Below the pieces are notes generated by a model. It had not been told where the DNA came from, ran no database searches, and saw nothing but the letters and a program-made list of their open reading frames with translations. A stretch of 64,000 nucleotides of DNA from Merdicola sp905200315 (lineage in GTDB: Bacteria > Bacillota > Clostridia > TANB77 > CAG-508): contig CABPZP010000001.1 in NCBI GenBank assembly GCA_902461935.1, positions 186,001 through 250,000 on the forward strand. Reading direction: 5' to 3'. The position numbers and the translations under genes are program-made. Below, one piece after another: positions 55,124-63,609 of this stretch; positions within the stretch are counted from its first letter, which is position 1; each line of letters starts with the position of its first letter.

Positions 55124-56305
55124 ATGAAAATTAGAGAACGTTTAAGTGGAAATGAAGCTGTTGCTACAGCTATGAAACAAATTAATCCTGATGTTGTGGC
55201 TGCTTTTCCTATTACTCCTTCAACAGAAATTCCTCAGTATTTTTCTACTTTTGTTGCTAATGGCACAGTTGATACTGAATTTGTTGCTGTTGAGAGCGAA
55301 CATAGTGCTATGAGTGCTTGTATTGGTGCCGAGGCTGCAGGTGCAAGAGCTATGACTGCTACTTCTGCAAATGGATTATCTTTTATGTGGGAAATGATTT
55401 ATATTGCTTCTTCTATGAGATTGCCTATTGTTATGAACTTAGTAAATAGAGCTGTTTCAGGACCTTTAAATATTCACAATGACCATTCAGATGCAATGGG
55501 TGTTCGTGATAGTGGTTGGATTATGCTTTTCTCTGAAAATAATCAAGAAGCTTATGATAATACTTTAATGGCTCATAGAATTGCAGAACATAAAGATGTT
55601 CAATTACCTTTAATGGTTTGCCAAGATGGTTTTATTACATCTCATTCCATAGAAAATATTGAGCTTTTAGATGATGATACTGTTAAAGATTTTGTAGGAA
55701 CTTATAAACCAGAACATTATTTATTAAATAGCAATGAACCTATTGCTATGGGGCCTTTAGACTTACAAGCTTTTCTTTTTGAACATAAAGCTCAACAAGC
55801 TGAGGCTATGAAAAATGCGAAAAAAGTTATTTTAGACGTAGCTAAAGATTTTGAAAAAATAACTGGTAGAAAATATTCTTTCTTTGAAGAATATAGAATG
55901 GAAGATAGCGAAATTGCTATTGTTTGTATGAACTCTACTGCTGGAACTACAAAATTTGTTGTAGATTCTTTAAGAAATAAAGGAATTAAAGCAGGTATGT
56001 TAAAATTAAGAGTATTTAGACCTTTCCCTGCTGAAGAAATTGCCAAAGCTTTAGAAAATCAAAAAGCTGTAGCTATTCTTGATAAAGCAGATTCTTTAAA
56101 TGCTGCTGGTGGTGCTTTATTTGAAGATGTAACTTCTGCTATGTATGTTAATAATAAAAAAGTTCCTATGGTTAATTATATTTATGGAATTGGTGGTAGA
56201 GATACTACTTCTACAGATATTGAAAGTGTTTTTGATGATTTAATTGATATTTGTAATGGTGAACAAATTGTTACTCCTTACAGATATTTGGGATTGAGAA
56301 AATAA
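55124..56305 (+). CDS. porA: 2-oxoacid:ferredoxin oxidoreductase, alpha subunit
   Basis: The product is 393 residues: SGNEAVATAMKQINPDVVAAFPITPSTEIP is the alpha N-terminus (residues 8-37), then TDTEFVAVESEHSAMSACIGAEAAGARA (about 49-76), followed by a domain with VFRPFPAEEIA. This subunit carries the pyrimidine-binding half of the TPP site. RBS GAAAGGA. It is followed by a 384-base repeat-filled gap before the beta gene. Confidence 0.97.
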   Translation: MKIRERLSGNEAVATAMKQINPDVVAAFPITPSTEIPQYFSTFVANGTVDTEFVAVESEHSAMSACIGAEAAGARAMTATSANGLSFMWEMIYIASSMRLPIVMNLVNRAVSGPLNIHNDHSDAMGVRDSGWIMLFSENNQEAYDNTLMAHRIAEHKDVQLPLMVCQDGFITSHSIENIELLDDDTVKDFVGTYKPEHYLLNSNEPIAMGPLDLQAFLFEHKAQQAEAMKNAKKVILDVAKDFEKITGRKYSFFEEYRMEDSEIAIVCMNSTAGTTKFVVDSLRNKGIKAGMLKLRVFRPFPAEEIAKALENQKAVAILDKADSLNAAGGALFEDVTSAMYVNNKKVPMVNYIYGIGGRDTTSTDIESVFDDLIDICNGEQIVTPYRYLGLRK

Positions 56306-56336
56306 TTTTTACGTAATAATAATTTTCAGATTCAAC

Positions 56337-56366
56337 GGGTCGCCCTAAGGACGCCGACCCCTACAA
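56337..56366 (+). repeat. Palindromic repeat (GGGTCGCCC type)
   Basis: GGGTCGCCCTAAGGACG followed by CCGACCC-CTACAA, the same type as the copy at 16855. Confidence 0.9.
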
Positions 56367-56430
56367 TGAAAAATATAAATTAATGTAAAGTGGTATTTTT
56401 TATTTTTTGACATGGTAAAATGCATTAAAC

Positions 56431-56522
56431 GGATGTTGGAGGTTTGATGTTAGAGATTTGAAATTAAAGCAAATCTTCGAAGAAGTCACTCTAAATTCCA
56501 ACTTCTAACCTCCCATCTCTTA
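56431..56522. repeat. Large imperfect inverted repeat
   Basis: GATGTTGGAGGTTTGATG and its partner (complement read as GATGGGAGGTTAGAAGTTGG) are spaced by about 30 bases. The loop contains a small CTTCGAAG palindrome. Mismatches show it is old or functional only as RNA. Confidence 0.65.
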
Positions 56523-56557
56523 CATCAAAAATAGGAATTTCCTATTATATAAAAAAA

Positions 56558-56600
56558 GTGGCTTCGCCACACGGGTCGTCGAGGACGCCGACCCCTACAT
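56558..56600 (+). repeat. Double palindromic repeat
   Basis: GTGGC-TTC-GCCAC followed by GGGTCGTCGAGGACG, CCGACCC and CTACAT. It is preceded by the ATTTCCTATTATATAAAAA motif. Confidence 0.9.
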
Positions 56601-56632
56601 GCAAAATAGAAATTTTCTATAATAATATAAAA

Positions 56633-56649
56633 GGTGACCAATGGTCGCC
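56633..56649 (+). repeat. Palindromic repeat (GCGACC type)
   Basis: GGTGACCAATGGTCGCC, one change from the copies at 26428 and 63567, preceded by ATTTTCTATAATAATATAAA. Confidence 0.85.
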
Positions 56650-56689
56650 ATAAAGAAATTAAAATATTTTTAGAAAGGATTGATTTTTA

Positions 56690-57640
56690 ATGCCTTATAA
56701 TGTTAAACAAATTGTTGGTAATAAGCCTTCTAGATTTACAGAAGGTCATAGAATGTGTGCTGGTTGTGGTGCTCCTCCTGTTGCTAGAATGGTTCTTAGA
56801 GCTTTAAAAGAAGATGATCATGCAGTTATCTCTTGTGCAACTGGTTGTATGGAAGTTTCTACTTTTATTTATCCATACACCGCATGGACAGACTCTTTTA
56901 TACATACTGCTTTCGAATGCACTTCTGCTACACTTTCAGGTGCAGAGGCAGCTTATAAATCTATGAAAAAACAAGGTAAATTACCTCAAGATAAAGATAC
57001 AAAATTTATTGCTTTTGGTGGAGATGGTGGTACTTACGATATAGGTCTTCAAAGTTTATCTGGTGCAATGGAAAGAGGTCATAATTTAACTTATGTTTGC
57101 TATGATAATGGCGCATATATGAATACAGGTATTCAACGTTCTTCTGCAACTCCAAAATTTGCAGATACTACAACCTCTCCTGCTGGAAAAGTTATACCTG
57201 GTAAAATGCAAGTTAGAAAAGATTTAACTAAAATTATGGTTGGTCATCATATACCTTATGTTGCTCAAACATTAGCTATGACAAATTTTAAAGATTTGTA
57301 TGAAAAATCTGAAAAGGCAATTTATACAGATGGACCTACATTTTTAAATGTTTTAAGTCCTTGCCCTCGTGGTTGGGGATATCCTACAGATGAATTAATG
57401 ACTATCAACAAGTTAGCTGCAGATACTTGCTACTGGCCATTATATGAAGTTGTAAATGGTGTATATAAAATAACTTATAAACCAGCAAAAAAACTTCCAA
57501 TTGAAGAATTTTTAAGACCACAAAAAAGATTTAAACATATGTTTAAACCTGGAAACGAATGGATGATAGAAGAATTTCAAAAAGAAGTTGATGCAAGATG
57601 GGAAGAACTTTTAAAATTAGAAGAAATAACAAATAGATAA
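56690..57640 (+). CDS. porB: 2-oxoacid:ferredoxin oxidoreductase, beta subunit
   Basis: The product is 316 residues: HRMCAGCGAPPVARMV (Cys ligands), SCATGCMEV, the TPP-binding motif FGGDGGTYDIGLQSLSGA, YDNGAYMNTG and SPCPRGWGYPT with further conserved Cys. Length and motifs match PorB of four-subunit pyruvate:ferredoxin oxidoreductase. RBS GAAAGGA. It is separated from porA by repeats but on the same strand and probably part of the operon. Confidence 0.96.
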   Translation: MPYNVKQIVGNKPSRFTEGHRMCAGCGAPPVARMVLRALKEDDHAVISCATGCMEVSTFIYPYTAWTDSFIHTAFECTSATLSGAEAAYKSMKKQGKLPQDKDTKFIAFGGDGGTYDIGLQSLSGAMERGHNLTYVCYDNGAYMNTGIQRSSATPKFADTTTSPAGKVIPGKMQVRKDLTKIMVGHHIPYVAQTLAMTNFKDLYEKSEKAIYTDGPTFLNVLSPCPRGWGYPTDELMTINKLAADTCYWPLYEVVNGVYKITYKPAKKLPIEEFLRPQKRFKHMFKPGNEWMIEEFQKEVDARWEELLKLEEITNR

Positions 57641-57652
57641 AAAAATCAAACA

Positions 57653-57692
57653 GGCGGACTTAAGGCGTCCGCCCCTACAATGTTTGAAATTA
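57653..57692 (+). repeat. Palindromic repeat with tail
   Basis: GGCGGAC-TTAAG-GCGTCCGCC followed by CCTACAATGTTTGAAATTA. Confidence 0.92.
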
Positions 57693-57709
57693 GATTTTAT
57701 AATATAATC

Positions 57710-57756
57710 AAATGACAAATAAATTTGTTGATTAAAAAACAATTTATTTGTCATTT
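57710..57756. mobile_element. MITE-like element, internally deleted copy C
   Basis: AAATGACAAATAAATTTGTT and AACAATTTATTTGTCATTT are joined by about 8 bases. These are the terminal inverted repeats of copies A and B with the whole structured core missing. Confidence 0.85.
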
Positions 57757-57773
57757 GATAATTAAAATATTTC

Positions 57774-57812
57774 GGGTCGTCGAGACGCCGACCCCTACAA
57801 CATTTGACGTTA
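57774..57812 (+). repeat. G+C-rich palindromic repeat with tail
   Basis: GGGTCGTCGAGACG and CCGACCC, then CTACAACATTTGACGTTA. It lacks one G in the loop relative to the copy at 26464. Confidence 0.92.
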
Positions 57813-57821
57813 GTTTTTATA

Positions 57822-58292
57822 CTATAAAAAAATACCACTTTTTATTTCACTATAAACTTTATCAACTTCTAATTTATCTCCCTCAATAGCAACGACCTTT
57901 GCCTTTGGTACTTTATAATCATCAATTTCAAATTTTACATTGCCTTTTTCGTATACATATCTTTTTCTTTCTAATTTCTTATGAAATTTGAATTCCATCA
58001 TTTCTAATAAAGAATTAACAAATTCCATACTATTTGTAACCTCAATTTCACCAGATTCTCTACAAATTTTCAATGTATCTTCTGTTTCATTTTCATCTTT
58101 TAAATCAAAAAATATCTTCTCATTTCCATCAATATAATTTTTTGTTACACGTGCTAAAATTTTATTGCCATTCTTATATAGTTCTCGTATTTGATTACAT
58201 TCATTTATTTTTCTATAATTATTTTTTTCACAATACTTAATAAATGGTTCTATTTTTTCTACATAAAAAGAATACTCATACTCTTTATTCAT
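57822..58292 (-). CDS. CYTH-domain-like protein
   Basis: The product is 156 residues. I start at 58292 (MNKEYEYSFYVEKIEPFIKY) because AAAAGGAG lies directly upstream; the open frame extends to 58433 without such a site. EYEYSFYV near the N-terminus, KILARVTKN, the RKRYVYEKG strand, KFEIDDYKVPKAKVVAIEGD resemble the alternating charged strands of the CYTH (class IV adenylate cyclase/triphosphatase) tunnel. Substrate is unknown; many CYTH proteins cleave inorganic or organic triphosphates. The fold call is moderate. Confidence 0.7.
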   Translation of the reverse strand: MNKEYEYSFYVEKIEPFIKYCEKNNYRKINECNQIRELYKNGNKILARVTKNYIDGNEKIFFDLKDENETEDTLKICRESGEIEVTNSMEFVNSLLEMMEFKFHKKLERKRYVYEKGNVKFEIDDYKVPKAKVVAIEGDKLEVDKVYSEIKSGIFL

Positions 58293-58483
58293 AAATTTTT
58301 TCTCCTTTTTTATATAATAAAGTCCAATTTTATATTTGTCAATGATTTTACGTTTTAAAAAATCTCTACATTTTAATATTAGATTCACTATTCTATTTAT
58401 AATTCTATTTATAATAAATAATTTTATTGACAAGTATTTTTTTTAAATATATAATTCTCTTAGTTTTTTTGGAGGTATTAAAT

Positions 58484-59422
58484 ATGTCAAATGAAACATT
58501 TGATTTTTATGATAAATCAACTTTAAAATCTTATAACTTAACTGGTAGTATGAGATATCAGCTTTCTATGTTAGATAAACTAGATGTTTTTACTAGAAAA
58601 CATTCAGAAAATGTCGCAAGCATTGTTTGCCGACTTTGCGAATATTTACATTTAAATAAAAATTTTACATCTTATTGTACTATATGCGCATATTTACATG
58701 ACATTGGAAAAATTTTTATTCCGCCCAAGATTTTACAAAAGCCTTCCAGATTAACAGATGAAGAATATGAGGTTATGAAAACCCATACAATACTTGGATA
58801 TAAAATGTGTATGGACGACTTAGAACTTAGACCTTATGCTCTTGGTCCAAAATATCATCATGAATGCTTAGATGGAACAGGCTACCCAGAAGGGTTAAAG
58901 GGCAGAGAAATTCCTTTAGAAGATCAAATAATAAAAGTAGCTGATGAATTTGATGCAATTGTTAGTAAAAGGCAATATAAAACTCATGTTAATATTTCTG
59001 AAACTTTACAAATACTAATAAAAGATTCTCAACCTTCTATTAAAGAAGTAGCATTAGATAATGTCGCTAAAGGTGCAAAAGTTGGTCGATTAAATAGAAA
59101 AGTAGTAAAAGCTCTATTTAGAGTTGTAATAGAAGACACAGAATATGAAATTAGTTGTTTAATTGGCTATATCGACTTTTTAAAAGATGAAATAAAAAGA
59201 CTAAAAACTATTAAAGATTATGAAACCAAAATGAATTCTTCCAAAAGTGAAAAGAAGTTAAATTATTATAAAGAAGGAATGAAGCAATTATTTAGCGAAG
59301 GAGAAAATTTTGATAATTATTATGATGTTTTATGCGAATATCAAGAAGCACTAGAAAATAGAAATAAAATTATAGAGGATTTATATAATGAAATAAAAAT
59401 AATCAAAAAATTAAAAGTATGA
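58484..59422 (+). CDS. HD-GYP domain protein, probable cyclic dinucleotide phosphodiesterase
   Basis: The product is 312 residues. I start at 58484, preceded by GGAGGTA; the frame continues upstream without a start signal. The HD-GYP core is intact: RKHSENVASIV, LHDIGKIFIP, THTILGYKM, HHECLDGTGYPEGLKG and DEFDAIVS. The C-terminal ~140 residues form a charged helical region. HD-GYP proteins usually hydrolyse cyclic di-GMP or related dinucleotides. There is no sensor domain or membrane helix, so the protein is probably cytosolic. It is transcribed alone. Confidence 0.93.
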   Translation: MSNETFDFYDKSTLKSYNLTGSMRYQLSMLDKLDVFTRKHSENVASIVCRLCEYLHLNKNFTSYCTICAYLHDIGKIFIPPKILQKPSRLTDEEYEVMKTHTILGYKMCMDDLELRPYALGPKYHHECLDGTGYPEGLKGREIPLEDQIIKVADEFDAIVSKRQYKTHVNISETLQILIKDSQPSIKEVALDNVAKGAKVGRLNRKVVKALFRVVIEDTEYEISCLIGYIDFLKDEIKRLKTIKDYETKMNSSKSEKKLNYYKEGMKQLFSEGENFDNYYDVLCEYQEALENRNKIIEDLYNEIKIIKKLKV

Positions 59423-59472
59423 GAGTATAGAAAAAATTTTTTCTATATATTCCATATACTCTATCAAAAATA

Positions 59473-59500
59473 AAAACTAACTACATTTGTAGCTAGTTTT
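59473..59500. terminator. Bidirectional terminator between HD-GYP and surface-protein genes
   Basis: AAAACTA-a-CTAC and GTAG-c-TAGTTTT form a stem with T/A-rich flanks on both sides. Stops of both convergent genes lie close by (59422, 59493), and the stem overlaps the end of the surface-protein gene. Confidence 0.8.
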
Positions 59501-62500
59501 TATTTTTTCTTTTATTTATTATATAGCACAAAATTCCAAATATAATTATTAAAGTATATTTTCCATATTTTTCACCTGCATATAATAATGCACTTTTGGC
59601 TGTTGTTGTATCTCCATTTTTTGCTACTGTATTTTTATTATTGTTTACCGTAGTATTGTTGGTTACCTTATTGGTATTACTTGAACTATTGCTGTTTGTA
59701 TTTTCATTAGTATTATTATCTTTATTATCTTCTTTTTTATTTTTATCGTTTTCAATTATATTGCTTCCTACAAGAAATTCTAATGTTCCATCTTCATTTA
59801 CTATAAATTTACTTTCTTCTGTATTTAAAATATATTCTTCTTCAACATTTATTTGTTTATATGTATATTCTCCTGGTTCTAGATTTTTAAATTCTACTAC
59901 TCCATTTTCGTCTGTTACTGCACTACCATATAATTCTTGTCCTTTATAAACTTCAATTCTTGAATTTTTTATTGCCTTTTTGCTTTGTTTATCTATATTT
60001 TTTATTGTTATGTTTGCTTTTTTTACTTCTTTTTGTTCTAATTTATAATAAAGTTTCAATACTAAGCTTCCGTCTCCGGCTATTGTTCCACTTACTACTC
60101 TATTGCTGTTTTCTGTATCTTCTGTATATCCTGCGTATGATTTTGCTGTGGCATTTACACTTTCTCCTGTTGTTCCACTTAATTTTTCTGTTTCGTCTGC
60201 TACATCACCATAACTTCCATCTGCTTTTTGTTTATAATGTTCTACTTTATATCCTGTGCTTGTATTTGCCTTATAATATAATTTTAATACTAAACTTCCG
60301 TCTCCTGCTACTGTTCCACTTGCTATTCTATTGCTGTTTTCTGTATCTTCTGTGTATCCTGCGTATGATTTTGCTGTGGCATTTACACTTTCTCCTGTTG
60401 TTCCACTTAAGTTTTCTGTTTCGTCTGCTACATCACCATAACTTCCGTCTGCTTTTTGTTTGTAGTGTTCTACTTTATATCCTGTGCTTGTATTTGCTTT
60501 ATAATATAATTTTAATACTAAGCTTCCGTCTCCGGCTATTGTTCCATTTGCTACTCTATTGCTATTTTCTGTATCTTCTGTGTATCCTGCGTATGATTTT
60601 GCTGTGGCGTTTACACTTTCTCCTGTTGTTCCACTTAATTTTTCTGTTTCGTCTGCTACATCACCATAACTTCCGTCTGCTTTTTGTTTGTAATGTTCTA
60701 CTTTATATCCTGTGCTTGTATTTGCTTTATAATATAATTTTAATACTAAGCTTCCGTCTCCGGCTATTGTTCCACTTGCTATTCTATTGCTGTTTTCTGT
60801 ATCTTCTGTATATCCTGCATATTCTTTTGCTGTGGCATTTACACTTGCACCTGTTGTTCCACTTAAGTTTTCTGTTTCATCTGCTACATTTTCATAACTT
60901 CCGTCTGCTTTTTGTTTATAATGTTCTACTTTATATCCTGTGCTTGTATTTGCTTTATAATATAATTTTAATACTAAGCTTCCGTCTCCGGCTATTGTTC
61001 CACTTTCTACTCTATTGCTGTTTTCTGTATCTTCTATGTATCCTACATATTCTTTTGCTGTAGCTGTGGCTTGGGCTCCTGTTGTTCCACTTAAGTTTTC
61101 TGTTTCGTCTGCTACATCACCATAACTTCCGTCTGCTTTTTGTTTGTAGTGTTCTACTTTATATCCTGTGCTTGTATTTGCTTTATAATATAATTTTAAT
61201 ACTAAACTTCCGTCTCCGGCTACTGCTCCTGTTGGATTAGATTTTCCTATGTCATAAGTATATCCATTATAATTTCTTTGTTCTGCTACAACTGTACTTC
61301 CTGTTGTTCCTATTCTGTTTTCTGTTTCATCTGCTTCATCTCTATATGTTCCATCGTTTTTTTGCTTATAATGTTCTATTTTATATGGTGTATTTGTGTT
61401 TGCACTCCATACTGCATTAAATTCTCTATCTCCTATACATCCTTTTTCTACAACTACATTTTTACTTGCTTCACTTAAATCTGTTCCTTCCCATCCAACA
61501 AATGTGTATCCTTTTTTGCTTGGGTTATTTAATGTAAAACTATTTGTTTCTACTGTATATGTTTCTGGATTGTTGTTTTCAAATGTTGCATCTTCTATTC
61601 CTGTATATGTTATTTTATAATTATTTATCTCGTCTTCAAATTGTGCTGTAAATGTTGTATTTTCTGTTATTGCTGTTGTTGATAAATTTGGATTCCATCC
61701 TGTAAATGTTGATGTGTATCCTCTTAAACTTTTAATTGGAATACTTCCATTATACGTCGCATATTTCCCGTATTCTACACTTGTACTTGCTAATTGCTCT
61801 CCATTGTAATTATTAAATATAACATTATAACTTTTTAATGTTCCCTTATACTTTGCTTTTACATCTGTATTTGCTGTTATGCTACTTAAATCTATATCAC
61901 TTCCGTCCATTGCTACCCATTTTTCAAATGTATATGTATATTGCGCTGTTTCTTGCTTTGTTGGCGTTACACTTGCACTTGCATTGCTTCCAGAAGTAAC
62001 ACTTTTTGTTTCTAACAGTGTACTTCCATCTTCATCATAAAAATTTACTGTATATTTTTTTGTTGGATTTGTTATTTGGATTGGATATGATGAATCTTCA
62101 CTTGTACCATCTCCAAATGTATATCCATTTTCTCCCCATGCCCATAAGCAATCATCCTCATCTATAGCTTTACTAGAATACCTACTACAATATATACCTT
62201 TAAATTTCTTTCCTTCTTTAATTTTCATTGGTACCATTGAATTTGTTGTTGTTCCATTTCCTAATTGTCCTTTGCTATTATCTCCCCATGTATATAAATT
62301 TCCATCTTCATCTATTGCCATAGAATAAGAAGCTCCAGCTTGTACTTCTTTAAATTTCGTTCCTTCCATTATTTTAGTAGGTATTAAAATACTCTCTTTC
62401 GAGTTATTTCCTAATTGTCCACTACTGTTATCTCCCCAAGCATATAAATTTCCATCTTCGTCTATTGCCAAACTATGTACCACACTACTAAACATTCCAC

Positions 62501-63239
62501 TACTAGCACTTATTGTTTTAAATTTTATCCCACTAGTTATTTTTTTAAATACTAATGAATTGGTAGTTGTACCATCGCCTAAATTTCCAGCTGTATTCAC
62601 CCCTGTTCCCCATAAATTACCATCTTCATCTATAGCTAAACTATAATAATCACCTCTAGATATTTCTTTAAATTTTATTCCTCTAACTAATGCTTTTATA
62701 GTTGTAATATCACTTTCTTCTCCTCCACCTATAGCACCATCATAATTACTTCCATAAGCCCATAAATTTCCTGATGTATCTATTGCTAGTCCATATTCAA
62801 TTTTACTAAATTCTCTTCCTTGTCCAATTTCTGTTAAATCAATACTTTCTAAATATTTAGCATAGCTCCATTCATATAATTTTCCATCACTATCTAATAT
62901 AAAATGTTCTTTTATATCTTTAAATTTTTTATTGTTAGTACTCTTTTTAGGAGTTAAATAATTTTGACTAGTAGTTATCATTCCTTCAGGTGATGTATAT
63001 GATGCACCTCCCCAAAACCATAAATTTCCTTCATCATCTATCGCTCTCATATTATCAACTTTTTCAATTGTTAAATCATACGGACAATCTCCAGGTAAAA
63101 AATCACCATTTTTTGTCGCAGCATACACGGGGACAATAAAATATTGTGAAAATATCAATATTATTAACAATATTGATATTAGCATTTTTTTAAATCTTGT
63201 ATTGAATTTTATATTGCTTAATACTTGTAAACTCTCCAT
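59493..63239 (-). CDS. Large surface protein with RCC1-like, InlB/MucBP-type and SpaA-like repeats
   Basis: The product is 1248 residues. Order: signal peptide (about 1-40); an RCC1-like beta-propeller (about 55-390, repeated SLAIDEDGNLYAWGDNSSGQ motifs); two or three InlB B-type repeats (about 395-620); six repeats of about 76 residues starting GYKVEHYKQKADGSY, five nearly identical (about 620-1075); a SpaA/prealbumin-like domain (about 1080-1160, ANITIKNIDKQSKKAIKNS); an Asn/Thr/Ser-rich stalk; and a C-terminal membrane helix with tail INKRKNKN. A clear LPXTG is not visible, so anchoring is probably by the helix. The whole looks like a cell-surface adhesin or receptor. RBS GGGAGAT. Confidence 0.9.
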   Translation of the reverse strand: MESLQVLSNIKFNTRFKKMLISILLIILIFSQYFIVPVYAATKNGDFLPGDCPYDLTIEKVDNMRAIDDEGNLWFWGGASYTSPEGMITTSQNYLTPKKSTNNKKFKDIKEHFILDSDGKLYEWSYAKYLESIDLTEIGQGREFSKIEYGLAIDTSGNLWAYGSNYDGAIGGGEESDITTIKALVRGIKFKEISRGDYYSLAIDEDGNLWGTGVNTAGNLGDGTTTNSLVFKKITSGIKFKTISASSGMFSSVVHSLAIDEDGNLYAWGDNSSGQLGNNSKESILIPTKIMEGTKFKEVQAGASYSMAIDEDGNLYTWGDNSKGQLGNGTTTNSMVPMKIKEGKKFKGIYCSRYSSKAIDEDDCLWAWGENGYTFGDGTSEDSSYPIQITNPTKKYTVNFYDEDGSTLLETKSVTSGSNASASVTPTKQETAQYTYTFEKWVAMDGSDIDLSSITANTDVKAKYKGTLKSYNVIFNNYNGEQLASTSVEYGKYATYNGSIPIKSLRGYTSTFTGWNPNLSTTAITENTTFTAQFEDEINNYKITYTGIEDATFENNNPETYTVETNSFTLNNPSKKGYTFVGWEGTDLSEASKNVVVEKGCIGDREFNAVWSANTNTPYKIEHYKQKNDGTYRDEADETENRIGTTGSTVVAEQRNYNGYTYDIGKSNPTGAVAGDGSLVLKLYYKANTSTGYKVEHYKQKADGSYGDVADETENLSGTTGAQATATAKEYVGYIEDTENSNRVESGTIAGDGSLVLKLYYKANTSTGYKVEHYKQKADGSYENVADETENLSGTTGASVNATAKEYAGYTEDTENSNRIASGTIAGDGSLVLKLYYKANTSTGYKVEHYKQKADGSYGDVADETEKLSGTTGESVNATAKSYAGYTEDTENSNRVANGTIAGDGSLVLKLYYKANTSTGYKVEHYKQKADGSYGDVADETENLSGTTGESVNATAKSYAGYTEDTENSNRIASGTVAGDGSLVLKLYYKANTSTGYKVEHYKQKADGSYGDVADETEKLSGTTGESVNATAKSYAGYTEDTENSNRVVSGTIAGDGSLVLKLYYKLEQKEVKKANITIKNIDKQSKKAIKNSRIEVYKGQELYGSAVTDENGVVEFKNLEPGEYTYKQINVEEEYILNTEESKFIVNEDGTLEFLVGSNIIENDKNKKEDNKDNNTNENTNSNSSSNTNKVTNNTTVNNNKNTVAKNGDTTTAKSALLYAGEKYGKYTLIIIFGILCYIINKRKNKN
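60024..61432 (-). repeat. Tandem 228-bp repeats in the surface-protein gene
   Basis: The landmark CCTGTGCTTG recurs at 60253, 60481, 60709, 60937 and 61165, exactly 228 bases apart; a sixth, more divergent unit lies beyond. Units differ at few bases. Such arrays can recombine and change the length of the protein in whole 76-residue steps. Confidence 0.95.
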
Positions 63240-63492
63240 GTGTTATCTCCCTTTTCTCTTTATATACTATTTCATATTTATATTACATTTTTTCATACTA
63301 TTAGTAAATATCATTTTTTACTATTATTTTCGTATTTTCTTTTATTGTCTAGGGATACTTCTCTTTATAATTTATTACACTTTGTTTTTATTTTTATTAC
63401 TTTTTTGTAATATTTAGTTCATATGTCTACGGATATATGGTGTTTGTAGTTTTTTATAATAAATTTATAAACTTATAAATACAGCAAAAAAA

Positions 63493-63533
63493 GTGGCTTC
63501 GCCACACGGGTCGTCGAGACGCCGACCCCTACA
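63493..63533 (+). repeat. Double palindromic repeat
   Basis: GTGGC-TTC-GCCAC (63493-63505) followed by GGGTCGTCGAGACG, CCGACCC and CTACA. Confidence 0.9.
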
Positions 63534-63566
63534 TCTAAAAAAGAAATTTCTTATAATATTAGAAAA

Positions 63567-63581
63567 GCGACCATTGGTCGC
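63567..63581 (+). repeat. Palindromic repeat (GCGACC type)
   Basis: GCGACCATTGGTCGC, perfect, preceded by AAATTTCTTATAATATTAGA. Confidence 0.88.
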
Positions 63582-63609
63582 CTTTACATATAAATTTATT
63601 TTTCATTTT

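Larger units (their letters stand above)
56306..56689. other. Repeat-filled gap inside the por operon
   Basis: The gap holds four palindromic elements (56337-56366, 56558-56570, 56573-56600, 56633-56649), a large imperfect inverted repeat (56431-56522) and two copies of the AAATTTYCTATAAT motif. It has no gene. It may split porCDA from porB or act on the same mRNA. Confidence 0.8.
57641..57821. other. Intergenic region downstream of porB
   Basis: Two palindromic repeats with tails flank the internally deleted MITE copy C. No terminator of the usual form was found directly after porB. Confidence 0.7.
63240..63609. other. Intergenic region between surface-protein gene and mazF
   Basis: It is AT-rich and holds three palindromic repeats at 63493-63581 and one AAATTTCTTATAAT motif. 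No gene is visible. Confidence 0.7.

Noticed and set aside
57653..57812. Ordinary Rho-independent terminators in place of the palindromic repeats
   Set aside because: Most palindromes lack a T run, occur in front of genes as well as after them, and share a conserved CTACAACrTTTGACATTA tail.
59960..61063. A 367-residue Leu-rich open frame on the plus strand
   Set aside because: It is the antisense of the 228-bp repeat array in the surface-protein gene; no ribosome binding site and extreme composition.
60024..61432. CRISPR array
   Set aside because: Repeats are 228 bp long, directly adjacent and coding; there are no spacers.
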